A stretch of DNA of 64,000 nt from Clonostachys chloroleuca (GCA_037952775.1 JBANAY010000003.1:19902001-19966000), one strand, 5' to 3'. Positions 1-11,685 are shown, numbered from the stretch's first letter. Made by a program: numbers and translations. Notes: generated from the letters alone by a model not told the origin.

Positions 1-1015
1 CCGCCAGGTTGTCGGGGTCGATGTACTCCTTGTAGACGGCGTCGGGCGGGTCCTCGCCGAGCACGCCTCGCTTGCCGTCGTATGACGCGTTGCCAAAGTT
101 CATCAAGGGGTCTACCGTCTGCATGTCGTCGATGCCCCAGCCGTAGAGAGCATCCCCGCCGTACGAGTGGACGTCGATGTACCACGATAGGTCCGGGTTC
201 GAGTCCTCCACCCAGACCGTGTTTCGCGTCTCGGCTTCCGACGCCGGGCTGAGACCGTGGAAGATCTCAGAAGCCGGGTTGTCGGAGGCCGCGGAACCCA
301 GATTGGCCTTGGGGCTGAAATATTTCAGGTAGTCCCATATGAAGTCGAAGTTTCGGTTGATGTCGATGCCGACCGTACGGGGACTGCCGGGGGTGCTGCT
401 GGTAGTGTTGCGGTTCTTCCTCCAGCACGTGTTGGTCTGGGCATCGTAGAGCACGCCGTCGGGGTTGTTGAGCGGCAGGATGACTGCGCCGGCCGACAGA
501 GCCTGCTTGACCTGCTCGTTGGAGAAGGTCTTGCTGCCGTAGGTCAGGTCGGACCCGGTCTTGCTTGCGTGAAGTAGATCCGAGATGGCGTAGATGACGT
601 TATCGGGACTTCCGCGCTCTCGGGCGTGAAGGCCCCCTTGGATGAAGACACGGGGGCTGCCCTTCCCGATTGTAGCTCCGTAGACCGTTCGGTTCTCAAA
701 CGTCTGGAAGGGCGCCGAGAAGACTTCGACGTCGTTGTAGGTACTGGCGAGGCTCGTGAGTGCCGAATGGACCTCGTCAATGTTGAGAATGCTCCCCAGC
801 GACCGGTCCTCTACGCCAAGGCCAACGGGTACTGTGCCATCTTTGAAACGGTCGCCTGTCCCGGTTGGATAGTCCACATGGGCCTCGCGACGGCTGGGGG
901 AGGCTCTCCTTCTTGGGACGTATCGCTGATGGCCCCTGGTCTCAAGCTCGTGAGGGAGCAGGCACGCTTGTGTCGCGGCAACGCCGGCTCCGAGTAGAAT
1001 GAATGGAAGCTTCAT
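1..1015 (-). CDS. Secreted zinc carboxypeptidase, M14 family (3' part outside window)
   Basis: Reading from the ATG at 1015 gives one uninterrupted frame of 338 codons running off the left edge, so the C-terminus is missing. Residues 1-17 are a signal peptide ending in AATQA. The M14 zinc site is visible: H130 and E133 in GGLHARERG, and the third ligand H283 in DVHSYGG. The substrate-binding Asn-Arg pair of the family lies in DINRNFDF (R221). The catalytic glutamate of M14 enzymes would lie beyond the window. From the family, this is an extracellular metallo-exopeptidase removing C-terminal residues. The 115 residues between signal peptide and zinc site are shorter than a classical M14A propeptide plus domain start, so activation may differ. 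No intron is seen. Confidence 0.9.
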   Translation of the reverse strand, partial: MKLPFILLGAGVAATQACLLPHELETRGHQRYVPRRRASPSRREAHVDYPTGTGDRFKDGTVPVGLGVEDRSLGSILNIDEVHSALTSLASTYNDVEVFSAPFQTFENRTVYGATIGKGSPRVFIQGGLHARERGSPDNVIYAISDLLHASKTGSDLTYGSKTFSNEQVKQALSAGAVILPLNNPDGVLYDAQTNTCWRKNRNTTSSTPGSPRTVGIDINRNFDFIWDYLKYFSPKANLGSAASDNPASEIFHGLSPASEAETRNTVWVEDSNPDLSWYIDVHSYGGDALYGWGIDDMQTVDPLMNFGNASYDGKRGVLGEDPPDAVYKEYIDPDNLA

Positions 1016-1907
1016 AGCGAAGCGGACACAAGCACTCCGGGAGTGAATTGATGTTATACAATGGCAATTGAGGTCAGAAGAGAGCAAATTGTCTGGGGTT
1101 GGGCCCTTGAATAAGATATCAGGGAGCGTGAGGGGTGGTGACGCTTGACATTTATGCCTGTGCTGTTACGTTTATCTTTGGCCTTTCCTTTCCCTTGATT
1201 TGGCCGCCTTTCTTTGGCCATCAGAAAGGTTTACGTCGAATCTAGCAGGTGCTGAAACAATTGGGTTACATCAGTACAGCGGTGATTTGATCGTCATCGC
1301 TCTTAAGAATCACGCGGGGCAACAACATCCACCAGAGCAGGGAAAACAGCATTGATAACAGCCGAGCACCTTGGCGGAGAGTAAAACGACCATTCATTGC
1401 TAGAGCAATGCCCGGAGGCCCTGTTTGCAAGCTGTCGCGCATCTACATGGCTAGCGAGCTAGCTTGGAGATCCTACCATAGAAGGGAGGTGGTAGGCTTG
1501 GCAAAGAAGGTGTTATATGCGCCCAGAATGACGAATTTACCGTGCTAGAGCCTAAAAGTGAACTGCAATGACAACAAGGCAACTGAGTATCGCTCCAAAT
1601 ATCACCCAAGAGTGCAAACTGTTGTGAGCACATACTCCTACTGGGAGGCTACCTGATGTTTCTACAATTGAAGGAGAAGGCCTTAGTGAAACTGGTAGGT
1701 TGCTCAACTGTTAAACATTAATTGATTGAGAGGACTAGCCTCGACAACCATGATATTCAATGGACATATGCCATCATTTTGAGATTTCGATACAGGTATT
1801 TTTCATTCATACATAATGTCCCCTTCCCTTACTAATATCAGAACAAACTTGATGAGCCATTGTCCTTGCTTTACACTCGAATCAATTTTACACTTATCGC
1901 ACACTTT
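1016..1907. other. Intergenic, no gene recognised
   Basis: This is the upstream region of the carboxypeptidase and the downstream region of the WD40 gene. Only short open frames occur, with no recognisable protein. The stretch at 1800-1905 is AT-rich and probably holds the 3' end of the gene to its right. Confidence 0.6.
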
Positions 1908-4900
1908 TTAAGACTTGTCCACGTTCCATACTCTAAGAGAACCATCCTCACCTGCTGCAACAAGTTGGTTACTGTCTCCTAGGAAAGCCAAAGCAAGAGT
2001 CCCCCCTGCACCCTGACCACTCAGAGCCTTCAGTCGGGCTCCAGTGGCCACATTCCAAATACTGATAGAATCAAATTCAGAGCCTGTTGCCAACCTCTTC
2101 AAGTCGCGCGAAATAGAGGCGCATCGAGGAGACCCCGAGCCCTCCCTGAAAGTGCGCAGCGAGGGGTCCTGAGCGAGACTCCATGTACGCGTAGTCCCAT
2201 CAAGCGAGCAAGACGCCAGCAGCCGGCCGCTTGCCGCCACCGCCGTGACTTCACCGCCGTGGCCCCGCAGAGTTCGAAGGCAGACTCCCTGATCCAGGTC
2301 CCAGATCTTGAGCTTGGAGTCCTTGGAGCCTGTGGCAAATCTCTTCCCGCTCGTCAGGACGGGCGCCAGGATCACTTCCTTCCCGCCCTCGATCGATTGC
2401 CAGCACGTGCCCGTGGCGATCTCCCAGACGCGGATCGTCGTGTCGGACGAGGCCGAGGCGACCATGTCGTCGACGAGCCACGTCACCGAGCTGACCCTCT
2501 CGGTGTGCTCTGTGAGAGTCAGGAGACACTTACCGGTGGCCAACTCCCAAATTTTGACGGACTTGTCCTCGGATCCGGAGGCGAGGCGTTTGCCATCGAC
2601 GGAGTACGCCACTGCGAGCACGCTTCCTTTGTGTCCTGCCAGGGTCTGCAGACAGTCGCCAGTCGCCGGGTCCCAGACCTTGATTGTGGCATCAGCCGAG
2701 CCAGTGGCAAAGGTTTTGAAGTCTGGGGCGTTTGCAATCGCGTTTACTGGGCCCGTGTGGCCTTGAAGAAGTTTCACCTGAGCGTCTGTTGACGTCTTGG
2801 CCTCGACTTGCTGGTTTGCCTGAGCGGGCTGCCGCTTTGCTGGAACGGGCTGAGGGTCGACTTGAACAGGTTGGGGTCTTGCTTGAACGGGCTGTGGTTT
2901 GACTTGGACGGGTTGCGGCTTGACTTGAATGGGTTGCGGTCTTGTTTGGATGGGTTGTGGGTTGACTGGAATAGGCTGTGGCTTCACCTGGACGGGCTGT
3001 GGCTTTGCTTGAATAATCTGCCGAGGAGCTTGGGCAGGTTGCTGAGGAGCTTGGACGGGTTGCTGAGGGGCAGGTTGTGGTGGTGGTTGGGCGGTTGACT
3101 GCTGTGCAAGCTGCTCCTTGGCCTTCTTTTCCTCTGCGAGCCTCTTTTCCTTGGCCCGTCTCTCCTCTGCGAGTTTTCTCTCCTTTGCCCGCTTTTCCTC
3201 AGCAACCTTCCTGTCTCGAGCCCTCTTCTCGTCAGCAATCCTCTTCTTCTCTTGCGCTCGTTTCTCATCGGCCAACTTCTTTTCCTGAGCAAGCTTCTTC
3301 TCTTGGGCGAGCTTGTCTTCAGAAGCGCGCTTCTCTGCAGTAAGTTTCTGTTCTTCTGCGGCCTTTTCCTCTGCCAGCTTCTTCTCCTGGGCAAGCTTCT
3401 CCTCAGCCACCCTTTTCTCTTCAACGGCACGCTGTTCCTCTGCGACACGTCTCTCTTCTGCTAATCGCTTTTCTTCAGCTAGCTTCTTTTCCTCAGCAAC
3501 GCGTTTTTCTTCAGCAATGCGTTTTTCTTTGGCAATACGTTGTTTCTCTTCCGCGATACGCTCCTCTTCAGCAATGCGTGTCTCTTCAGCAAGCCGTTGT
3601 TGCTCTTGAGCGGTACGTTTCTCTTCAGCAAGCCGTTGCTCTTCAGCGATGCGCTTCTCTTCAGCGATACGTTTCTCCTGAGCGATACGTTTCTCTTGAG
3701 CGATACGCTGCTCTTCAGCGACACGCCTTTCTTCAGAGAGACGTTTTTCATCTGCGATGCGCTGTTCTTGGGCTACGCGCTTCTCCTCTGCAAGCCTCTT
3801 CTCTTCAGCCAGTCTACGCTCTTCGGCAACTCGTTTCTCTTCAGCGATACGCTGTTCTTCGGCTATGCGCTGCTGTTCAGCAATTCGCTGTTCTTCGGCG
3901 AGACGTTCTTGGTCCGCGATACGCTTTTCCTCCGCAATGCGCTTCTCCTCGACGAGCCTCGATTGTTCGGCGAGTCTCTTCGCCTCAGCCCGCTTCTTTT
4001 CTTCCGCGAGACGTTTCTCTTCAGCTAACCTCTTCTCCTCGACTAGTCGCTTCTCCTCTGCGAGCCGTCTCTCTTCAGCAATCCTCTGTTCTTCAATGAG
4101 ATGGCTTTCTTCTGCAAGTCTCTGTTGTTCAGCGCGACGGCTTTCCTGAGCAAGTCGCTGCTCCTCGGTGAGACGCCTCTCTTCAGCGAGGCGTCTTTCT
4201 TCGGCAACTCTTGACTCTTCAGCAGCACGCTTCTCGGCTAGTTGCTGTTCTCCAACACGTCTTTGCTCTTCGGCAAGCTTTTCTTCTTCAGCGAGCTTCA
4301 TCTCTTGAGAAATTCGCGTCTCTTCGGTGACACGCTTCTCCTCTGCAAGCCTGTTCTCCTCAGTGAGTCTACGCTCTTCGGCAACCCGTGTCTCTTCTGC
4401 GATACGCTTCTCTTCTGCGATACGCTTCTCTTCTGCGATACGCTTCTCTTCTGCGATACGCTTCTCTTCTGCGACTCGCTGTTCTTCGACGCGACGCTTT
4501 TCTTCCTCGACGACTCTTGCCTCCTCAGCGGCCTGGGCGGCATGTGCGAGGTTTTGATCAGCAGTCTGCTTCTCTTCAACCAATGTCTTGTTGTCGGCCA
4601 GCGCCTTCTCCTTGGCAGACGCCTTGTCATCGATAGACACGTGCTCGTCGGCAAACTTCTCTTGGGCCGCCAGCTCCTCGCCTGCAATTGGCCTTTCATC
4701 AACAAGCTTCTTCTCCAGGGCCAGTTTCTCTAGGGCCAACGTCTCTTCCTGAACCTTCTTTTCCAAGACGGTCGCGGTATGCCAGTAGCGGGTAAGAGAA
4801 GACTGCATCTCTTCCGTGCCGTGTTGATCGACATCCACCCGGACCCTCGTTTCGCCTATCTTGACCGTCTCGAGGTCGCAGTCCCAGATCTCGAGCGCCG

Positions 4901-6814
4901 CGGCCGTCAGGGCCGGGAGATCTAGCTCGCCTGGGTGAGACGAACAGATGGTCTTGAGCTGGAACTCGAGAACGTCGGTATAAAGCTGAGAGATGCGCTT
5001 CTCGATGCGCTCGACTGAGTCTACCGAGACATAGTGTGCCTGGTTCTTCTCCAGAAGGAGCTTGACGAGATTCTGGTACCAGTTGGCTCTCGAGATGATG
5101 TATGTCGCGCCAGCACGGGTCTTGGGCACCCGGGAAGCGGGATTGGAGATTGCCTGCTGTTTGTCAATAATTTACAATCCTCAAGGCTTCAATTAATATG
5201 ACACATACCTCTAATGTCAGATAGTTTGTTGCCCATGCGATAGAAGGCTTGGAAGCAGTCTGCTTGATGTTGAAAAACAGCTCTCCAAAAGCTCCTTTTC
5301 TATTCTGGAGCCGGGCCGAGACGGACTTGATTATCGTCTCTATTTGTGTTTGGTTTTCCTCTCGGCTTCCTTCGAGCGCCAACGTAATACTCGCACCATC
5401 AACCCGAAGCTCGGCGGACAGAATCTTCTCATATGTCTTGACAATACCCGGGTTGGTGGCGTTCAGCCTGGCGAAAGCCGTGTTCCAGAGCTTCAACTTG
5501 AGTTCCTCGGGTGATGCTCCGAGGCTCGACTGGGGCGAGGCAGCTGCTTTTGGACTCGAGGGGCTGTTTTGATCGGCCGAGGGAGAGATGACGGGCGCAT
5601 CATCGAGCAAGAAGGTGCCCTTGGAGCTGCCGGATGCCTGTGTCGGAGGGGGCAACTGAAGCTCCGGCTTCTTGGCAGCGATGGACTTGGGAGTCGAGAA
5701 GGTCGGCGCGGGTATTCGCGAGGACGGCGTCTGCGGGCTGGGCGGATTGGCACGGAGAGGTTGGGGGTAGAAGCCTTTGCTGGAGTCGAGGGCTGGCTAC
5801 GATCTGGAGAGGCTCTGTCGGGCGCGGGAAGTTTGCTTGAGGCTGTGATTGAATTGAGCTGGGCATAACGAGACTTCTTCGTGGCAGCTTCTGAGGTCGA
5901 CCCTGCTCTGGAAATCGACGAAACCGACGTCTGTCTGGTATGTTTCGGTGACCGAGGGGGAGACAGATCTGGTCTAGACGAAATAGTCGCTCGCCGAGAA
6001 GGAGTGCCCGAGGAAGCTACATTGTTCTTGTCGGTGGATGGCTTCTTCGTCGATGCTCCTTTAGTCGAAGACTTGGGAGTTTCTTTAGGGAGTTGCTCTG
6101 ACGGTGATGCCTCGGGTGATGCATCACGGCGAGATCGTGGATTCCCAGAGGCTGCAGCCGGAGGGGGATCTGGCTTGGAGGGAATTTAGAAGACGAGAAT
6201 CGCCATGAAAATGCCTTGGAGGCTCTAGATGATCTCGGCCGCCGCTCTGGCTGTGTTGGGGGTTCACCATCTGTGGGCTGTGATGGTAGAGTCGACTGCT
6301 CACCTAGAGCTGGCCCCCTCGCAACAGGAATTCTAGTAGGAGAATGTGTTGGTGATTTTCTCACTGAGGGAGTGTCGGGGATAGCAGGAACATCAGGGAC
6401 ATCGGGAATTGGGGAGCGGAGAGACGAGGCAGATGGTGAATCAGTACCAGGCCCCGCGGAAGTGGTTGGCCTCACGGGCAGCTCGGCCGAGGACATCCCT
6501 GATGCGAAGGCAGACTGTGTTGGAGAGCTTCTCTTGTGGGACAGTGATGAAGGGGGTTGGGCTTTCTCCTTCGACTCTTGGGAAGGTTGTCTTGATGAGC
6601 GTGACAGAGTGAAGCGCCTTTGGAAGGAGAAGGAAGAGCGTGAAGTGGATGGCCTTGCGGGAGGTTGCGCGGGAGGCTGTCCGCCAGTAGAAACAGACTC
6701 CAGCGAGGACTCTGGCTTAACCGAGGGCAATGGAGGCACCTCGTCAGTTTCAGCAGAATCGTCTGGCTTCTTGCGAAGCTTCGACTTCAGCCTCTTGAGC
6801 ATTGCTGGCGCCAT
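1908..6814 (-). CDS. NLR-like protein: disordered N-terminus, NACHT-associated N-terminal domain, long charged helix, Gln/Pro repeat, WD40; no NACHT
   Basis: The model is complement(join(1908..5153,5209..5792,5870..6169,6304..6814)), 1546 residues. The 55-base intron at 5154-5208 (GTATGT...CAG) is secure because it joins the two halves of a domain typical of fungal NWD proteins: LWNTAFARLNATNPGIVKTY in one exon and YIISRANWYQNLVKLLLE in the next. The intron at 6170-6303 (GTGAGC...CCAG) is likely. The one at 5793-5869 is a guess; a real frameshift there is the alternative. Order: Ser/Pro-rich disorder (about 1-360), NACHT_N-like domain (about 364-600), charged helix of (R/K)-x-A-E-E-(K/R) repeats (about 680-1147), Gln/Pro-Val-Gln repeat (to about 1260), seven WD40 repeats to the end. 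No Walker A or B motif appears where the NACHT normally sits. Start ATG at 6814 (MAPAMLKRL). Probably an intracellular recognition or scaffold protein related to STAND immune receptors (inferred). Confidence 0.8.
4391..4480 (-). repeat. 18-base tandem repeat, five units, inside the charged-helix segment
   Basis: Four units of tctcttctgcgatacgct (plus strand) are identical, at 4391-4462, and a fifth at 4463-4480 differs at two bases. On the coding strand each unit encodes K-R-I-A-E-E. Diverged copies of the same 18-base unit fill roughly 3110-4510, so the identical block marks a recent expansion inside an old array. Confidence 0.9.
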
Positions 6815-8466
6815 TTTCACGTCGCTTGTTTACAGGTTTCTGGCAAGGGATGAATCACGTTGGACAAGTCAGCAAGGAGAAGCGGCATCCTACAGAAAAG
6901 AGAGAATCGAAAGTTTTTGGACAGGCTCGACAGTTGATTCAGCTCGATAACTCGGCCCGGAGAGTCCCTTGCAGATGGATTTGTGGGGTTAGAGCTTTCC
7001 GGCATGAGAAAGTAATGTTACTTGCTGCATGATGAGTTGTATCAATGCTCCGAAGGGATACCCTTGTCGGGATCTCGCCACTCTGATCTCGCTCCCGCCA
7101 TCTGGTGCCCTTGGATTGGCCCCATAGCACAAAAAAAGGCCCATTAATTTTCAATTCCCTACTCGCCTGAGCTGAGATGCGCGTGATAGTGATATGCAGG
7201 AGAGGCAGAAAGCCCGGATCTGACCACTGAGCGTCTTTAGTGGGTGGCTGCGAATGTATGTTACATGCATGCTTCACTTTCCCCTCCGCAATGCCAGTTG
7301 AATGTCCCTCTTGATTTGTCAGAGCTGCAGCTTCTTTTTATGCAATTTATGATTCTAAACCAAAACAAAGGAGACTGGCTGCGGCTCGGCGATATTGTGA
7401 AAGCTGGGTTAAAACTGGAGAAATTCGACAGGACAGGCAACTAAGGTTTGCACAAACAAGTATAACATGACGGTGCACTCTATATGTGCGTTAAATATCT
7501 TCGATTGGCTGCCTCGGGTAATTATATACACATATGTGCTGACGGCATTGTTCGGAACAGCACTACACATTTGTGTGACGACCGCATAATACATCGAGCA
7601 CCATGCGTCCACATACGCTCCGCACTCCACCAAATGCCTAAACACTATCAGCTCATGAGTGGCTGGCCTGTAAATTAGTGGTAAAGCGTGAAATTGGATT
7701 ATTGGCGACCATCGGACGGCATGGTGTTATAGCACGGCACATTTATGGCGTGGCAACCCAATATATGTCTGAGAATTAGACACTCCCACATCGCTAGATT
7801 TAGTGCCCACCATATAGATCGAATACATACAGTTTGCAGAAATGAGCGGAAGGTAGTACACTTCTGCAACTGTCCAATAGAGGCCGCAGGTCGAATCGAG
7901 GCCGTCCGATTGGACCAAAGGAGACAAGAACCATTGTTTGCATTGACACCACTCCACGAGAATGCTTGGCTCAGGCATATTCTGGACCATCAACTGTCAG
8001 CTTGGTGGAGAGTACGTGTAAGACTTGACAATTAATTCCCATTCATTGCATATCTCTGCGTATGATTGATGGTGGGGCTTTTCGACTGCATTCGCTGAAT
8101 CCTTTTTGTTCTCACCCATAGTGAAGGCCTAAGCTTTCATCAATTGGACGCTGTTGCTCTTTTTGCCACAATTAACCTCCAAATCTATTCCTCGACTGGG
8201 CTTCGAGTCCGATAGCAGATCCTGGAACTGGAGGGCGCAAGCACTCATAGCTCTAATCTGCCAACACTTCTTAATGACATCTGTACAGGGGGATGAATCT
8301 CTTGTGCCTACTACTCAATAAGCAGATAATCACTGGAATTGGATCGCCTAGTCTGGTGAGCTAGCAAATATTATTCATGAGGTGAGAGGGTAAGCTTCTC
8401 AATGGTTTCTACAACATTCATCCAACGGGAAAGCTCCACCTTGAACTACTTAAAGACCAGGAGCCA
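6815..8466. other. Intergenic, no gene recognised
   Basis: This is the upstream region of the NLR-like gene, followed by the 3' flank of the membrane protein gene. Open frames of 60-112 codons exist on both strands, but none shows domain motifs, plausible splice structure or codon pattern that would support a gene. Confidence 0.55.
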
Positions 8467-9291
8467 TCACAGACTGACTGTACTGATTCCTTTCTTGATG
8501 AGCCATCCTGCCATCAGCCTGTGCATCCAACCGCTCACTTTTGACTCTACCAGAGTCGGCTTCTCAGATTCTTTTCTCCACATCCAAGTCTCGTTGATAA
8601 AGATAACATGGCCATCTCCAGCACTATCACCAGGGAGGGACTCCGCAGGAGCTCCTTCTACGAGCACAATCTCCGAGAGGATTAAACCATTGGGAACGGG
8701 CCCTTTATAAGATGGAGGGGCTTGAATCATGAGTTCAATACGTTCTGACCCTGTCTCACTTCCTTTACCACAGTATGAGACCTTGTAAACACCGTTGACG
8801 ATATCCCCGGGCTCAAATTGTATATTCTGAATCCAGTTGGTTTCAAAGGTGTGCTTGGTTTCTGTGTCGACCAAGGTGCGGATGAGAATAGCTTGTGGTG
8901 TCGAAGCGAAGGCGACATGAGCACCAGATGTGTAGGCCCGGAGCAAAGGCGACGGTGAGCAGCTGAGAGTGCTTGTATGAGAGAGGGCAAGACTTCTCAG
9001 TGGTACAGGGACAGACGCAACTCGTTCGTATGCCAAGACCCAGTCTGAGTCTTCGGATCTCACATCATCAGGAAGGCTTGTTGGCTTCCCAGGCATGACA
9101 TTCTCATTCTCCTCATGGCGCTGTACGAGGCGCTGCGGACCTCCTTTTGGATACTGGGTGCCATTGGAGAACTTGGTGCTGCGGGAGATGTTATAAGTGA
9201 GGAATGCCATGTAGATGACGGGAATTATTAGAGGAGCAGTGATGAGGGCAACGGATGCATTTCGAGATGGCGACAATTTGATGAGCGACAT
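8467..9291 (-). CDS. Conserved-looking membrane-anchored protein, function unknown
   Basis: The start is set at the ATG at 9291 (MSLIKLSPSRN). The frame is open further upstream to 9417, but only from a non-ATG codon. The product is 274 residues. One membrane segment lies at about residues 13-32 (VALITAPLIIPVIYMAFLTY), followed by a polar segment with NVMPGKPTSLPDDVRSEDSDWVL and a folded-looking domain of alternating hydrophobic strands. The C-terminus is mildly hydrophobic (WMHRLMAGWLIKKG). I recognise the style of an uncharacterised ascomycete family but cannot name a function. No intron is needed. Topology is probably a short cytosolic N-terminus with the domain on the far side of the membrane. 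Confidence 0.75.
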   Translation of the reverse strand: MSLIKLSPSRNASVALITAPLIIPVIYMAFLTYNISRSTKFSNGTQYPKGGPQRLVQRHEENENVMPGKPTSLPDDVRSEDSDWVLAYERVASVPVPLRSLALSHTSTLSCSPSPLLRAYTSGAHVAFASTPQAILIRTLVDTETKHTFETNWIQNIQFEPGDIVNGVYKVSYCGKGSETGSERIELMIQAPPSYKGPVPNGLILSEIVLVEGAPAESLPGDSAGDGHVIFINETWMWRKESEKPTLVESKVSGWMHRLMAGWLIKKGISTVSL

Positions 9292-10353
9292 GGCCGAAGA
9301 GAAAAGGAATAATATTTGTTGTGAAGAGCAGACTGCAAGTTTGTCGATGCCAAAGTTTAAAACCCTCCCAGTTGACCCACTTGTGAATGTCTTCGGTGAA
9401 GCGAACACGATATACACGACGTTAGCGGCTTAATGTGGTCACATGGTAGGTCAACACAAAGCGCTACAGGGTCTCGCGATTTTCAGCTGGCTCTCGGCTC
9501 TCACCCACACTTTCTGGCTCTTCGCGCTCACGCATTTCGTATTAGTTTTCTGCCGGGTGTTTAGCGTAAAATAGTTGTGGATTTATCGGGAGCAATTGAT
9601 GGTGGAAATCGCTGTCTCAGGTCGGCCAGTAGCAAGCGACGAGTAGGACCGTACGCAACTGACATTGAAACATGGCGCATGTGGAACTCCAGCGCTGAAT
9701 TTCAACATAATAGCAAAAACAATTAACCGAGTTGAAAAAAAATATCAAGCCAAGTATCGTAGAATGGTTTATTCTATTATTATTGTGTTTAATGTGTTTG
9801 ATAAACAGAGGCCCTGTCTGGTGTGAAAAGAGCTTTGGCGTGCCATGTTATTATTACATCATACATTGCCAGGAACCTTTTACTGGACGTGCGCGGTGCT
9901 TCACTGCGACAGGCTATTATGTGCACTCTTATTTCTCGTGACCAATCGCATCCAGGTTTTTGATGCTGCAATTAGCACAAGCCACTCAAGCGGTTCATAA
10001 GGCAATCTGGCTTATTCTTTGTCCCTTTCTACTTCGTTCCACCGTGCTCCGTCATCAGCATATCCTGCTGCTGTTTGCCCTAACTTTTGGAGTCGTAGGT
10101 GAATTGGCGGGAAGATATTATATGGGCGTGCACTCCGGCGCTAGGTAACATGTTTCTTTCAGCCACTGTAACGAAACTAACAGTCCTGGTTAGATCGATG
10201 AGGCGGTGCGTAGCGTGGCTTGTCATATGGAGCTGTGGCGCAGGTATCAGGGGTTTCGTCGTGAATTCCCGAGGTACTGAACAAACAACCTGACCCCACA
10301 ATTATCTTTCACGCAAACAAACAACATGTGCAAACCGCGCTTATTGTGTTGAA
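9292..10353. other. Intergenic, no gene recognised
   Basis: The region between the divergent membrane-protein gene and the FunK1 remnant carries only short open frames of 60-73 codons without motifs. It is AT-rich around 9710-9800. Confidence 0.6.
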
Positions 10354-11679
10354 ATGTCGGGTCTGGCATCTGCTATTGCTATGGCAGATTACGCTGACTA
10401 CGCTTTAACAGAGCAGCAGATTCGGATCATCTCTGAACACCCCTTCAAGAACTCATTGGATTACTTTCATGCTCGGACTAAGCTGAGCGAGAGAGACTTC
10501 CAACAGTCCGCCACTCCACGACAGGAGGATGTTGCAAGCCTTTTGGGGGCTTTAGTCCCCTCCCCTGCTGCTTTCAGCCTTCCCTCACCAGACGGAAATG
10601 GCAACGCTGCATTCAAGTTGCTATCCCTGTTGCAACGTGTCCGCGAGAGTACTATAGAACTCGACCGATTCCGTCCTTTGATCCGGTGTGTTATCAACAA
10701 ATCCCCCGACAACATCATCTGGGCTGCAGTCTTCAGCCTTTTGGGTACCCTTAGTCCACCTACTACGCTTCCTTCCAGCATTAACCCAACTTTCAGAGGA
10801 ACACCAGTAAAATCCAGCTCAAGCAGGCTTGCTGATAGCGAAACTCGTGAGATTATTAAAAGAGAGCTTTTCAAGGAAATACGGACATATACCTTTCGCA
10901 ATGTAGGAGGATTTTGCGATAGGTTCTTTGACTCCAAGAATTGGGGCAAACAGCAGCAGGATATACTGAAGGGGGCAATGGCAGAGCACAATAGAACGAA
11001 ATAGAACAGCTTCCCATCCACCCTTGATAAGAACTTGGTCTGGGGCTGGCTCTGCTCACTGGAACAGTGTGCTTTTCCCGATACGCCGTACAAGCTTCAC
11101 ACCACAACAACCGCAAACCAGTTCAAGCAACAGAAAGGCCAAATGGATATCTTCTTTCAGACACCCGCCACAAAAGCAGATGCTTTTGAGTATAAGCACA
11201 TCCTCATCGTGGGAGAGCAGAAGAAATCATACGACAAGGGCCGCTTCAAGGCCGATCTCCTCCAGCTTACGCGTTATATGCGAGGTGTCTTCGCAGACCA
11301 GCCCACTCACCGCTTCATCCATAGTTTCACACTCTACGCTTTCACAATAGAGCTCTGGGTCTTTGATCGGTCTGGGCCGTACAGCTCAGGGCCCTTTGAT
11401 ATTCACGCCAACCCGGAAAAGTTCGCGCATGCCATTATTGGCTATGCCACAATAGATGGTGATACTATGGGTCTAGACACATTTATCCAGCGAGAGGACA
11501 GGCATCGCTATATCACGCTAGACAATACAAAAGGCAACGAGACAAGAATCAGGCTTGCAAGACCGATGGTGAGACAGAAAGCCGTTGTATGCCGCAGCAC
11601 AACATACTTCGAGACCCGAAATAGCCAGGTTGCGAAAGTGTTGAGGACAGAAACGAAGCAAGAGTTATCCGGGACATAA
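10354..11679 (+). pseudogene. FunK1 (fungal-type protein kinase family) N-terminal fragment, decayed
   Basis: A frame beginning at ATG 10354 matches the N-terminal half of fungal FunK1 proteins. The clearest part is the block with HILIVGEQKKS, ADLLQLTRYMRGVF, TIELWVFDRSGPYSSGPFDI and AIIGYATIDGDTMGLDTFI. It is interrupted by a TAG at 11002-11004, after which the same frame continues with NSFPSTLDKNLVWGWLCSLE. In FunK1 relatives a tryptophan usually stands just before such a segment, so TGG to TAG is a likely cause. The frame ends at 11677, soon after VVCRSTTYFETR, before the kinase catalytic loop. No kinase core follows: DUF7924 sequence comes next in another frame. This is a truncated non-functional copy of a multicopy family. 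Confidence 0.8.
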
Positions 11680-11685
11680 CGCCAT

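Noticed and set aside
4391..4480. CRISPR-like array
   Set aside because: The 18-base units are directly adjacent with no spacers, lie in a coding frame, and the genome is eukaryotic.
2800..4740. Several long antisense open frames (up to about 173 codons) across the repeat region
   Set aside because: They are mirror frames of the 18- and 21-base coding repeats: a repeat unit without stops on the other strand stays open indefinitely. Their translations are low-complexity Ser/Leu/Phe runs without protein character.
6216..6950. 244-codon plus-strand open frame over the N-terminal exon of the NLR-like gene
   Set aside because: It is the complement of a Ser/Pro-rich exon, and its Gly/Glu/Ser composition follows from that. 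It ignores the ATG and splice signals that fit the minus-strand gene.
10467..11093. 208-codon antisense open frame over the FunK1 remnant
   Set aside because: The plus strand carries recognisable FunK1 sequence; the antisense frame has no domain and is a shadow.
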